Below, in pieces: positions 11,016 to 18,482 of a DNA stretch of 64,000 bases (positions are counted from its first letter, which is position 1; every line of letters begins with the position of its first letter). This DNA is from Cellulomonas sp. Leaf395 (GTDB lineage Bacteria > Actinomycetota > Actinomycetes > Actinomycetales > Cellulomonadaceae): positions 627,777 to 691,776 of the forward strand of contig NZ_LMQI01000004.1 of NCBI RefSeq assembly GCF_001424125.1, written 5' to 3'. The translations under genes were made by a program, and so were the position numbers. The notes under the pieces are model-generated. The model ran no database searches. It was not told the origin of the DNA and saw nothing but the letters and a program-made list of their open reading frames with translations.

Positions 11016-12050
11016 ATGCGTGCCGTGGTGATCTCCGAGTTCGGCGTCCCTCCGACCGTGCGTGAGGTCCCGGCCCCGCCGTGTCCCGAGGACGGGGTCG
11101 TCCTGCGCGTCACGGCCACCGGCGTCTGCCGGTCGGACTGGCACGGCTGGCAGGGTCACGACGACGACATCACGCTCCCGCACGTGCCCGGGCACGAGCT
11201 GGCGGGGGTCGTCGTCGAGGTCGGTCCGCTGGTCCGCTCGTGGGCGCCCGGCGACGAGGTCACGGTGCCCTTCGTGTGCGCGTGCGGGACCTGCGCCGCC
11301 TGCGTCGCGGGCGAGCAGCAGGTGTGCGAGCTCCAGCGCCAACCGGGGTTCACCGACGACGGGTCGTTCGCCGAACGCGTCGCGATCCACCATGCCGACG
11401 TCAACCTGGTCCGCCTCCCGGAGGGGATGTCCCCGGTCACCGCGGCCGGTCTGGGCTGCCGGTTCGCGACCGCCTACCGGGCCGTCACCGTCCACGGACG
11501 GGTCCGGGCGGACGAGTGGGTCGCGGTGCACGGCTGCGGTGGCGTGGGGCTGTCGGCGGTCGTGGTGGCTGTCGCCGCCGGCGCCCAGGTGGTCGCGATC
11601 GACCCGTCACCCGTCGCCCGCGACGCCGCGCAGGCGATGGGTGCCGCCGTCGTCCTGGACGGCAGCAGTGACGTCGCCGCGCAGGTCCACCACGTGACCG
11701 GTGGGGGCGCCGCCGTCTCCCTCGACGCCCTGGGCAGCCGCGCCACGGCGACCGCGTCGATCCTGTCGCTGCGCCGTCGCGGCCGGCACGTCCAGGTCGG
11801 CCTCCTGCTCGGCGCCGACACCGCCCCGCCGCTGCCCATGGGCAGGGTGATCGCCTGGGAGCTCGAGGTCTACGGCAGCCACGGCATGGCCGCGCACGAG
11901 TACCCCGCGATGCTCGCGCGCATCGCCTCCGGCGAGCTCGACCCGTCCCGGCTGGTCGGCCGCACCATCAGCCTCGACGAGGCACCGGCCGCGCTCGCGG
12001 CCCTCGGTGACGGGACGGGTGGCCCGGGGATGACGGTCGTCGTCTCCTGA
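11016..12050 (+). CDS. Zinc-dependent alcohol dehydrogenase
   Basis: Medium-chain dehydrogenase of 344 residues that oxidises an alcohol with NAD(P). The catalytic zinc ligands are Cys38 in GVCRSDWHG and the His60-Glu61 pair in PGHELAG. The structural zinc lobe is complete: four Cys at residues 90, 93, 96 and 104. The cofactor fold shows [15 protein letters not shown] near residue 170 and ends with Asp in AIDPSP, which suggests NAD rather than NADP. An AAGGAT hexamer ends six bases before the ATG. It may be co-transcribed with the preceding amidohydrolase (31-base gap), but no shared pathway is evident. Confidence 0.9.
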   Translation: MRAVVISEFGVPPTVREVPAPPCPEDGVVLRVTATGVCRSDWHGWQGHDDDITLPHVPGHELAGVVVEVGPLVRSWAPGDEVTVPFVCACGTCAACVAGEQQVCELQRQPGFTDDGSFAERVAIHHADVNLVRLPEGMSPVTAAGLGCRFATAYRAVTVHGRVRADEWVAVHGCGGVGLSAVVVAVAAGAQVVAIDPSPVARDAAQAMGAAVVLDGSSDVAAQVHHVTGGGAAVSLDALGSRATATASILSLRRRGRHVQVGLLLGADTAPPLPMGRVIAWELEVYGSHGMAAHEYPAMLARIASGELDPSRLVGRTISLDEAPAALAALGDGTGGPGMTVVVS

Positions 12051-12141
12051 GCCCCGAGACCCGTGGGACGACACGGAGCTCGTCCCCGCGCCCTCGTCTC
12101 CACCGACTGAGCGCCTGGACCGGACGTCGCCGCGCACTGGC

Positions 12142-12147
12142 TAGAAT
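12142..12147 (+). promoter_or_regulatory. -10 element TAGAAT upstream of purSQ
   Basis: TAGAAT preceded by TGGC lies 44 bases before the purS start, in a 140-base gap after the dehydrogenase gene. It is the most consensus-like -10 hexamer near this operon and gives a leader of about 37 bases that ends in a GGAG ribosome-binding site. Confidence 0.5.
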
Positions 12148-12190
12148 CGCCGCGACCCCCCACCGCCGCGCGAACACCTGGAGCCCTTTC

Positions 12191-12445
12191 GTGGGACGAG
12201 TCGTCGTCGATGTCATGCCGAAGCCCGAGATCCTCGACCCCCAGGGCAAGGCCGTCGCCGGCGCCCTGCCGCGGCTCGGGTTCGGGCAGTTCGCGTCCGT
12301 CCGTCAGGGCAAGCGGTTCGAGCTCGAGGTCGACGGGCCGGTGACCGAGGAGATCCTCGCCGCGGCCCGCGACGCCGGCGAGCACGTGCTGTCCAACCCG
12401 GTCATCGAGGACGTGGTCGCGGTCTACGAGGACACCGACGCATGA
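12191..12445 (+). CDS. purS: FGAM synthase subunit PurS
   Basis: Small subunit of the phosphoribosylformylglycinamidine synthase complex PurSQL. The dimer bridges PurQ and PurL. The protein has 84 residues and starts [20 protein letters not shown], the recognisable family opening, followed by [15 protein letters not shown] and [12 protein letters not shown]. It starts with GTG and has CTGGAG upstream. The last four bases overlap the purQ start (ATGA), as is usual. purL itself is not next door but 22 kb away. Confidence 0.95.
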   Translation: MGRVVVDVMPKPEILDPQGKAVAGALPRLGFGQFASVRQGKRFELEVDGPVTEEILAAARDAGEHVLSNPVIEDVVAVYEDTDA

Positions 12446-13137
12446 CGAGGATCGGCGTCGTCACCTTCCCCGGCACGCTCGACGACCGCGACGCCGCCCG
12501 CGCGGTCCGCCTCGCGGGCGCCGAGGCCGTCTCCCTCTGGCACGGTGACGCCGACCTGCAGGGGGTCGACGCGGTCGTGCTCCCGGGCGGCTTCTCCTAC
12601 GGCGACTACCTGCGCGCGGGTGCCATCAGTCGGTTCGCGCCGGTCATGGGTGAGATCGTCGACGCCGCGCACAAGGGCCTGCCGGTCCTGGGAATCTGCA
12701 ACGGCTTCCAGGTCCTCACCGAGGCGCACCTGCTGCCCGGCTCGATGATCAAGAACGACCACCTGCACTTCGTGTGCCGCGAGCAGGTCCTCTCGGTCGA
12801 CAACGTCGACACGGCCTGGACCCGCGACTACGCGGCGGGGGAGCACATCACGATCCCGCTGAAGAACCAGGACGGCCAGTACGTGGCCGACGAGCACACG
12901 CTCGACGAGCTCGAGGGCGAGGGCCGCGTGGTCTTCCGCTACCAGGGCTGGAACCCGAACGGGTCGCGCCGAGGCATCGCCGGGATCTCCAACGCGGCAG
13001 GCAACGTCGTCGGCCTCATGCCGCACCCCGAGCACGCGGTCGAGCAGGGCTTCGGCCCGGACGGCGCCCAGGGTCCGCGCACCGGCACGGACGGCCTGCG
13101 GTTCTTCACGTCGGTCCTCAAGGCCCTCGTCGGCTGA
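12442..13137 (+). CDS. purQ: FGAM synthase glutaminase subunit PurQ
   Basis: Class I glutamine amidotransferase of 231 residues that feeds ammonia to PurL in the FGAM synthase step. The catalytic Cys lies in [11 protein letters not shown] near residue 86, and the His-Glu pair lies in [11 protein letters not shown] near residues 194-196. The start [18 protein letters not shown] is typical. Translationally coupled to purS by a 4-base overlap. A tandem acetyltransferase gene follows after five bases, where purL would normally be expected. Confidence 0.96.
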   Translation: MTRIGVVTFPGTLDDRDAARAVRLAGAEAVSLWHGDADLQGVDAVVLPGGFSYGDYLRAGAISRFAPVMGEIVDAAHKGLPVLGICNGFQVLTEAHLLPGSMIKNDHLHFVCREQVLSVDNVDTAWTRDYAAGEHITIPLKNQDGQYVADEHTLDELEGEGRVVFRYQGWNPNGSRRGIAGISNAAGNVVGLMPHPEHAVEQGFGPDGAQGPRTGTDGLRFFTSVLKALVG

Positions 13138-13142
13138 GCCCG

Positions 13143-14114
13143 GTGGAGATCGCGCTCGTCGACTGGGACGACCCTGACGCCCTCCGGCTGCGTACCGCTC
13201 AGCAGGCCGAGCTGCTCGCCCTGTACGGCGAGGAAGACATCGGGGCCGCGATGACGGGCGAGAGCATCGTCGCGATGCTCCTCGTGCGGGTGGACGGCGA
13301 GCCGGTGGCGTGCGGGGCCATCCGCGACGCCTCGGACGAGCTGGGTGAGGGCGTCGGCGAGCTGAAGCGCATGTTCGTCGTCCCGTCCCAGCGGGGTCGC
13401 GGGTACTCCCGTGCGGTGGTGCGCGAGCTCGAACGCGTCGCCCAGGAGAAGGGCTTCCACCGGCTCGTCCTCGAGACCGGTGTGCTGCAGGCCTCCGCGA
13501 TCGGCCTGTACCTGAGTGAGGGCTACCGCTCGATCCCGAACTTCGGCGAGTACGCGGCGGAGTCCGAGTCACGCTGCTTCGGCAAGCACCTCGGCGCGAC
13601 GGCGCCCCGCGCCGTGCGGACCGGCGAGCGCCCGGCCGTCACGCTCACGCGCACGCACTGGTCGGACCCGGTCGCGGTCGCGCTGCGCCTCGCGATGTGG
13701 CGCGACATCGAGGTCCGGTACCCCGAGGTCGCCGCGAGCACGCCGGGGGGTTTCGACGCCGACGACCCGAAGCAGGGTGTCGGTGCCCTGAGCACGGTCG
13801 TCGCCTGGATCGACGGGCAGCCGGTCGGCTGCTCGACGCTGCGCGCCGCCCGCGACGGCTACCCGGCCGGGTCGGGCGAGCTCAAGAAGGTCTGGGTCGA
13901 CGAGTCCGCCCGGGGCTCCGGGGCGGCCCGTGCACTGCTCGCCGCCGTCGAGGACGACGCGCGGGCGCACGGCCTGACCTCCGTCGTCCTGCAGACCGGC
14001 ATCCGGCAGCCCGAGGCGGTCACGCTCTACCTCTCGGCCGGCTACCGCCCGGTGGTCCCCTTCTTCGACTTCGCGGGCGACTTCCTCTCGCTCTGGATGG
14101 CCAAGGACGTCTGA
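13143..14114 (+). CDS. Tandem-domain GNAT acetyltransferase
   Basis: Protein of 323 residues made of two acetyltransferase domains in a row. Domain 1 (about 1-150) has the acetyl-CoA loop VVPSQRGRGYSRAVVRELE and ends ALYLSEGYRSIPNF-like at GLYLSEGYRSI. Domain 2 (about 165-323) has DESARGSGAARALLAAVE and LYLSAGYRPVVPF. The acceptors are unknown. The GTG start lies five bases after the purQ stop, so it is probably the third gene of the purSQ transcript, though no purine role is known for this family. The two domains differ clearly, so the duplication is old. The 3' end overlaps a convergent gene by 73 bases. Confidence 0.87.
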   Translation: MEIALVDWDDPDALRLRTAQQAELLALYGEEDIGAAMTGESIVAMLLVRVDGEPVACGAIRDASDELGEGVGELKRMFVVPSQRGRGYSRAVVRELERVAQEKGFHRLVLETGVLQASAIGLYLSEGYRSIPNFGEYAAESESRCFGKHLGATAPRAVRTGERPAVTLTRTHWSDPVAVALRLAMWRDIEVRYPEVAASTPGGFDADDPKQGVGALSTVVAWIDGQPVGCSTLRAARDGYPAGSGELKKVWVDESARGSGAARALLAAVEDDARAHGLTSVVLQTGIRQPEAVTLYLSAGYRPVVPFFDFAGDFLSLWMAKDV

Positions 14115-14419
14115 GCGCGCACCCGCGCGATCTCCGCGAACCGCATCCACTCGTCCTCCAGCGACGGTGGCAGCGCGACCCAGTCGTGGAAGAGCCGACC
14201 GCTGTCCCCGGGCGACCACACAGTCGCTCCGGGCATCGTCAGGGCCTCCGCGAACGCGGTGGTGTCCCGGCCGAGCTTCACCGCGAGCCGGTCGCCGCCC
14301 ACGTGCGCGGCGAACATGGTCGACCCGACCTTGAGGATCGGCCGCCCCATCATCTGCGCGCGCGTCGCGCCGCGGGCGACCAGGTCGTCGGCCATCGCGT
14401 CGTAGTCCACCTCGGTCAT
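14042..14419 (-). CDS. Small protein, possibly TfoX N-terminal-like
   Basis: Product of 125 residues with no clear family. The order MTEVDYDAMADDLVARG, MMGRPILKVGSTMFAAHVG and RLAVKLGRD recalls TfoX-N or YjbR-like folds (a helix, then strands around a Phe-Ala core), but this is a weak resemblance. The C-terminus is very basic (ERKSPAKSKKG). The ATG at 14419 is preferred because CATGCT at 14426-14431 ends exactly six bases before it. The gene runs 73 bases into the convergent acetyltransferase, an unusually long overlap, so the true stop region deserves checking. Confidence 0.55.
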   Translation of the reverse strand: MTEVDYDAMADDLVARGATRAQMMGRPILKVGSTMFAAHVGGDRLAVKLGRDTTAFAEALTMPGATVWSPGDSGRLFHDWVALPPSLEDEWMRFAEIARVRAQTSLAIQSERKSPAKSKKGTTGR

Positions 14420-14511
14420 CCACCGAGCATGCAGCATCCCTCCGACATGCTTACGGTGGCCGGGCCGCCGCGGTCAGCAGCCCCGCGAGCGCGCCGGTCG
14501 AGGGAGGACCC

Positions 14512-14994
14512 ATGACGCACGACGACGACATCGCGACGGTGGCTGGTCTGATCAAGGACGCGAAGATCGCGATGCTCACGACGGTGGGTGCCGACGGGTC
14601 GCTGGTCAGCCGGCCGATGGGTGTGCAGGACGTGGACTTCGACGGGGACCTCTGGTTCTTCGCCGACGCCGACAGCCACAAGGTGCACGAGATCGAGGCG
14701 GGTAGCCCCGCGAACGCCGCGTTCGCGGACTCGACGGCGTGGGTCTCGGTGTCGGGCCCGGCCGAGGTGGTCCGGGACGTCGCCAAGAACCGTGAGCTGT
14801 GGGGTGTGACGGCCGAGGCGTGGTTCCCCGACGGTCCGGAGACCCCCGGCCTGGTCCTCGTCGTCGTGCACGGGCAGACCGCGGAGTACTGGCACGCCAA
14901 GGGCGGCCGTCTGACGACGGCGTTCAGCCTGGTCAAGGCCAAGGTCACCGGCGAGCGCTACGACGGCGGCGAGAACGAGACCGTGCACCTCTAG
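14512..14994 (+). CDS. Pyridoxamine 5'-phosphate oxidase-like general stress protein
   Basis: Flavin-binding split-barrel protein of 160 residues, similar to the general stress protein 26 group of the PNPOx superfamily. Motifs seen are AMLTTVGADGSLVSRPMGVQ (the FMN-binding strand turn), DLWFFADADSHKVHEI, and the C-terminal VVVHGQTAEYWHAKGGRLTTA. Members bind FMN, FAD or F420 and their physiological substrate is unclear. A strong GGAGGACCC precedes the ATG. The 3' end meets the metZ stop, with a four-base overlap of the two convergent genes (14991-14994). Confidence 0.88.
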   Translation: MTHDDDIATVAGLIKDAKIAMLTTVGADGSLVSRPMGVQDVDFDGDLWFFADADSHKVHEIEAGSPANAAFADSTAWVSVSGPAEVVRDVAKNRELWGVTAEAWFPDGPETPGLVLVVVHGQTAEYWHAKGGRLTTAFSLVKAKVTGERYDGGENETVHL

Positions 14995-16250
14995 CCGGCG
15001 AGCGTCCCCAGGGCCTGGGCGAGGTCGTCGATCAGGTCCGCCGGGTCCTCGAGCCCGACCGAGAGCCGCACGGTCGACTCCGCGATCCCGACCGCCGCGC
15101 GACCCTCGGGGCCGAGCTTGCGGTGGGTGGTCGTCGCGGGGTGCGTGATCAGCGACTTGGCGTCGCCGAGGTTGTTCGAGATGTCCACGACGCGCAGCGC
15201 GTCGAGGACACCGAAGGTCACCTTCTTGGCGACGTCGGGCGTCGCGCCGTCGGGCACGGCCAGGTTGAACGTGACGACGGTCCCGCCCCCGGACTGCTGC
15301 GCGAGCGCGAGCTGGTGCTGCGGGTGCGACGCCAGGTACGGGTAGCGGACCAGCGAGACGCCGGGCTGCTGCTCGAGCCACGTCGCCACGTGCAGGGCCG
15401 ACGCGGTCTGGTGACGCACGCGCAGAGACAGCGTCTCAAGGCCCTTGAGCAGCACCCACGCGTTGAACGCCGACAGGGACGGGCCGGTGTTGCGGATGAG
15501 GGTCTGCACCGGACCGCGGACGTACTCGTCGGTGCCGAGGATCGCGCCGCCGAGCACCCGTCCCTGCCCGTCGATGTGCTTGGTCGCCGAGTAGACGACC
15601 ACGTCGGCGCCGAAGTCCAGCGGCCGGGACAGCACGGGGGTGGCGAAGACGTTGTCGACGATGACCGTGGCGCCGGCCGCGTGCGCGAGCCGGCTGACGG
15701 CCGCGATGTCGACCAGGTCCTGCATCGGGTTGGACGGCGTCTCGAAGAACACGACGTCGGCCGGCGTGGACAGCGCGGCCTCCCACTGGTCGAGCTCGTG
15801 CCCGTCGACGTACTCGGTGTGCACGCCCCACTTGGCCAGGATCTCCTCGAAGATCACGACGGTGGACCCGAACAGCGCCCGCGCGGAGACGATGCGCGAG
15901 CCGGACTGGACCAGGGCGGCGATCGACGTGAACACCGCGGACATCCCCGACGCGGTGGCGACGGCCGCCTCGGCGCCCTCGAGCAGACGCAGGCGCTCCT
16001 CGAAGGTGGACACGGTGGGGTTGTTGTACCGCGAGTACAGGAACCGGTCGGTGTCGCCGGCGAACGCGGACTCGGCCTCCGCGGCGCCGCCGTAGACGAA
16101 ACCCTGCGTGAGGAACAGCGCCTCCGAGGTCTCCTGGAACTGGCTGCGGACCAGCCCGCCGCGCACCGCGAGGGTGTCGGGGCGCAGCCCGGTGCCGGGG
16201 GTGCGGCGGTCGTCCCAGTCGCCCGGGCCGGGGACGCGCGTGGCGCTCAC
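14991..16250 (-). CDS. metZ: O-succinylhomoserine sulfhydrylase
   Basis: PLP enzyme of the Cys/Met metabolism family, 419 residues, expected to make homocysteine directly from O-succinyl- or O-acetylhomoserine and sulfide. Motifs are RYNNPTVSTFEERLRLLEGA, ATASGMSAVF, and the PLP-lysine region VVYSATKHIDGQGRVLGG near residue 223. The C-terminal RLSVGLEDPADLIDDL is typical of the family. The GTG start overlaps the rhodanese stop by four bases, so the two are one transcript under a SAM-I riboswitch at 16671-16768. The gene would therefore be turned down when SAM is abundant. Confidence 0.9.
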   Translation of the reverse strand: MSATRVPGPGDWDDRRTPGTGLRPDTLAVRGGLVRSQFQETSEALFLTQGFVYGGAAEAESAFAGDTDRFLYSRYNNPTVSTFEERLRLLEGAEAAVATASGMSAVFTSIAALVQSGSRIVSARALFGSTVVIFEEILAKWGVHTEYVDGHELDQWEAALSTPADVVFFETPSNPMQDLVDIAAVSRLAHAAGATVIVDNVFATPVLSRPLDFGADVVVYSATKHIDGQGRVLGGAILGTDEYVRGPVQTLIRNTGPSLSAFNAWVLLKGLETLSLRVRHQTASALHVATWLEQQPGVSLVRYPYLASHPQHQLALAQQSGGGTVVTFNLAVPDGATPDVAKKVTFGVLDALRVVDISNNLGDAKSLITHPATTTHRKLGPEGRAAVGIAESTVRLSVGLEDPADLIDDLAQALGTLAG

Positions 16251-16660
16251 GCCTGCCGCCAGGGGAGACCGGCGGCACGCCAGCCGGAGTGCCCTCGGTG
16301 GCCGTCGGGACCGACGTCGCCCTCGAAGCCCTCCAGCACGTTGTACGCCGGGCCGAGGCCCGCCGCGGTCGCCGCCTGCGCGGCCGCGACCGAGCGGACG
16401 CCGGAGCGGCAGAGGAAGACGACCGGCCGACCGGCCGCGACGCCCGCCTCGGCGAGCTGCTTGAGGAACTGCGGGTTCGGGCGTCCCGACGGGTAGGAGA
16501 CCCACTCGACCAGGGCGGCGCGCCCGTCGATGGGTGCGGAGTCGGGGATGCCGACGTAGCGCCACTCGGCGTCGGTCCGGACGTCGACGAGCACGGCGGT
16601 CTCGTCGGAGGTCAGGAGGTCCCAGGCCTGCTGGGGGGTCAGGTCGCCGGCATAGCTCAT
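16247..16660 (-). CDS. Rhodanese-like sulfurtransferase
   Basis: Single rhodanese domain of 137 residues. The catalytic Cys84 lies in FLCRSGVRSVAAA, and the N-terminal VLVDVRTDAEWRYVG and central GRAALVEWVSYP match the family. It probably carries sulfane sulfur or supplies sulfide equivalents. It is the first gene after the SAM-I riboswitch and overlaps metZ by four bases (GTGA), a pairing known from other bacteria where a rhodanese-like protein accompanies O-succinylhomoserine sulfhydrylase. The ribosome-binding GAGG lies just after the last aptamer helix, so SAM could act on translation. Confidence 0.92.
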   Translation of the reverse strand: MSYAGDLTPQQAWDLLTSDETAVLVDVRTDAEWRYVGIPDSAPIDGRAALVEWVSYPSGRPNPQFLKQLAEAGVAAGRPVVFLCRSGVRSVAAAQAATAAGLGPAYNVLEGFEGDVGPDGHRGHSGWRAAGLPWRQA

Positions 16661-16670
16661 CGAAGCCCTC

Positions 16671-16768
16671 GTCTCATCGGTCCTGGCGGTAGCACCCTCG
16701 GCCGGGCACAGGTGCCCGCGGGTTGCTGCGGCGTCGTCGAGCCAGATCTCTCAGCCGCTCTGGATGGT
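16671..16768 (-). promoter_or_regulatory. SAM-I (S-box) riboswitch upstream of rhodanese-metZ
   Basis: Read on the minus strand, the leader contains the conserved S-box pieces in order: CATCCAGAG, CGGCTGAGAGATCTGGCTC, CGACGACGCCGCAGCAACC, a GC-rich hairpin, GAGGGTGCTACCGCCAGGA and CCGATGAGAC. The first and last parts pair (CATC with GATG) as helix P1. These are the hallmarks of actinobacterial SAM-I aptamers. The ribosome-binding site of the rhodanese gene begins only a few bases after P1, and there is no room for a terminator. Control is therefore probably at translation initiation. Confidence 0.88.
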
Positions 16769-16775
16769 GGCCGTG

Positions 16776-16805
16776 ATGTTACGCGCGGCGGCACCCGCCC
16801 TCCAA
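16776..16805 (-). promoter_or_regulatory. Promoter of the SAM-I leader
   Basis: Minus strand: TTGGAG (16800-16805), an 18-base spacer, then TAACAT (16776-16781). The expected start is about 16769, which is exactly the first base of the SAM-I aptamer. Confidence 0.65.
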
Positions 16806-16851
16806 GTGGTGGACAAGGTGTCCCGCCAGGCGAGACGGTTCGTGCGTCGCG

Positions 16852-16881
16852 TTGACAGGTCCCCGGAGGTGCCGGGACCCT
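16852..16881 (+). promoter_or_regulatory. Promoter of the SAM-IV leader
   Basis: TTGACA (16852-16857), an 18-base spacer, then GACCCT (16876-16881). The expected start is about 16888, the first paired base of the SAM-IV aptamer. The -35 element is a perfect consensus. Confidence 0.65.
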
Positions 16882-16887
16882 CGTCAC

Positions 16888-17004
16888 AGGTCATGAGCGC
16901 CAGCGTCAAGCCCCGGCTCGCTGGCCGGCAACCCTCCTCCGCGGTGGGGTGCCCCGGGTGACGACCTGGCCGCGTCCCGCCCGGGGCGTGGCAAGCGCGG
17001 GGTT
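16888..17004 (+). promoter_or_regulatory. SAM-IV riboswitch upstream of a cysteine-desulfurase-like gene
   Basis: The segment matches the actinobacterial SAM-IV consensus, as I remember it, nearly base for base. It runs GGTCATGAGCGCCAGCG, TCAAGCCCCGGCTCGCTGG, CCGGCAACCCTCC, GTGGGGTGCCCCGGGTGA and CGACC. A second hairpin and the closing GGCAAGCGCGG follow at 16990-17000. AGGTC at 16888-16892 pairs with GACCT at 16963-16967 as P1. The ribosome-binding GGAGG of the downstream gene lies 33 bases after the aptamer. Confidence 0.9.
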
Positions 17005-17047
17005 CCACCACTGCTGGTGTCCCCCCGGATCGTGTCGGAGGACCATC

Positions 17048-18442
17048 TTGACCGCCATCGCCGAGCGCCTCTCGTGTGCTTCCGTCGACGAGGTGAGCGC
17101 CCTGCTCCCGGTCGTCGGCGGGACCACCACCGTCCCCCTGGTCGACGGCACGCAGCGCGTCTACGCCAACCTGGACTACGCCGCCAGCGCCCCGGCCCTG
17201 GAGGCCGTCGCCGCCCGCGTGACGGAGGTGCTGCCGCTGTACGCGTCGGTGCACCGCGGCGCCGGCTATCTGTCCCAGGTGTCCACCGCCCTATACGAGT
17301 CGGCCCGCGAGACGGTCGCGCGGTTCGTGGACGCACGTCCCGACGACGTCGCGATCATCACGCGCAACACGACGGACTCGCTCAACCTGCTCGCGGGCGT
17401 GGTCCCCGACGGCGGTCGCGTCCTCGTGCTGGACGTCGAGCACCACGCCAACCTGCTGCCGTGGGTCCAGTCGAGCGAGCGCCACGGCAACCGCGCGACG
17501 ATCCTGCCGATCAAGGGCACGGTCGCCGAGACCCTCGACGCGCTGCGGTCCGAGCTCGCCCGCCAGCCGTACGCGCTGGTCACGGTCACGGGTGCGTCCA
17601 ACGTCACGGGCGAGGCGCTGCCGATCGACCAGGTCGTCGCGCTCGCCCACGCCGAGGGCGCCCGCGTGGCTGTCGACGGCGCCCAGCTGGTGCCGCACCG
17701 CGGCTTCTCGCTGACGGCCACGCACGCCGACTACGTCGCGTTCTCCGGCCACAAGACCTACGCGCCGTTCGGCGCGGGGGCGCTCGTCGGACGCCGGGAC
17801 TGGCTCGACACGGGCACGCCGTACCTCGCAGGGGGAGGTGCGGTGCGCGACGTGCGAGCCGACCGGACCGTCTGGCAGCCGGCACCGGCACGCCACGAGG
17901 CCGGGTCGCCCAACGTCATCGGGGCCATCGCCCTCGCGGAAGCGTGCGACCAGCTCGCCGCGCTGCCGGGCGGCGCGCTGGCTGCGCACGAGGAGGCGCT
18001 GCGCGAGCGGCTGGTGTCGGGCTTGTCGGGCATCGACGGCGTGGAGATCGCGCGCATCTGGCCGGACTCGCAGGCGCCCGTCGGCGTCCTCACCTTCACG
18101 GTGCCCGACCACGACCCGGGTCTCGTCGCGGCCTACCTCGCCGCCGAGCACGGCATCGGCGTCCGCGACGGCCGCTTCTGCGCGCACCCGCTCCTGGCGC
18201 ACCTGGGCGCGTCGGGCGGCGCGATCCGCGCGTCGGTGGGTGTCGGCACGACGAGCGAGGCCGTCGACCGCCTGGTCGCCGCGCTCACCCAGTACCTGTC
18301 CACGGGGCCCGCGGTCCGGTACGAGGTGGTCGACGGGTGCTGGGCGGTCGTCGAGGACACCCGCCCCCTCCTGGCGGTCCACGGCCTGAACCACCTGGCC
18401 GCCACGGCGGCGGCGGCCTGCGGCCCGGCCCTGGACGACTGA
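17048..18442 (+). CDS. Class V aminotransferase, cysteine-desulfurase-like
   Basis: PLP enzyme of 464 residues of the SufS/NifS/Csd superfamily. The fold-defining motifs are YANLDYAASAPALEAV, VLDVEHHANLLPW, GARVAVDGAQLVPHR, and the PLP-lysine site AFSGHKTYAPFGAG near residue 235. A Cys near residue 377 in VRDGRFCAHPLL sits where the catalytic Cys of SufS lies, so sulfur removal from cysteine is plausible. It starts at TTG, supported by GGAGG at 17037-17041. It is alone on its transcript behind a SAM-IV riboswitch, so it belongs to the methionine/SAM regulon rather than to Fe-S assembly. The exact substrate is not known. Confidence 0.87.
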   Translation: MTAIAERLSCASVDEVSALLPVVGGTTTVPLVDGTQRVYANLDYAASAPALEAVAARVTEVLPLYASVHRGAGYLSQVSTALYESARETVARFVDARPDDVAIITRNTTDSLNLLAGVVPDGGRVLVLDVEHHANLLPWVQSSERHGNRATILPIKGTVAETLDALRSELARQPYALVTVTGASNVTGEALPIDQVVALAHAEGARVAVDGAQLVPHRGFSLTATHADYVAFSGHKTYAPFGAGALVGRRDWLDTGTPYLAGGGAVRDVRADRTVWQPAPARHEAGSPNVIGAIALAEACDQLAALPGGALAAHEEALRERLVSGLSGIDGVEIARIWPDSQAPVGVLTFTVPDHDPGLVAAYLAAEHGIGVRDGRFCAHPLLAHLGASGGAIRASVGVGTTSEAVDRLVAALTQYLSTGPAVRYEVVDGCWAVVEDTRPLLAVHGLNHLAATAAAACGPALDD

Positions 18443-18443
18443 G

Positions 18444-18473
18444 CCCGACCGCAACCCGACCGCAACCCGACCG
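18444..18473. repeat. 11-bp tandem repeat, about 2.7 copies
   Basis: The unit CCCGACCGCAA occurs at 18444-18454 and 18455-18465, with a partial third copy to 18473. It nearly fills the 40-base gap between two convergent stop codons. Confidence 0.8.
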
Positions 18474-18482
18474 TGTAGCGGC

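Noticed and set aside
16949..17047. Upstream extension of the class V aminotransferase frame to an ATG at 16949
   Set aside because: The extra codons run through the SAM-IV riboswitch, and the TTG at 17048 has a good ribosome-binding site.
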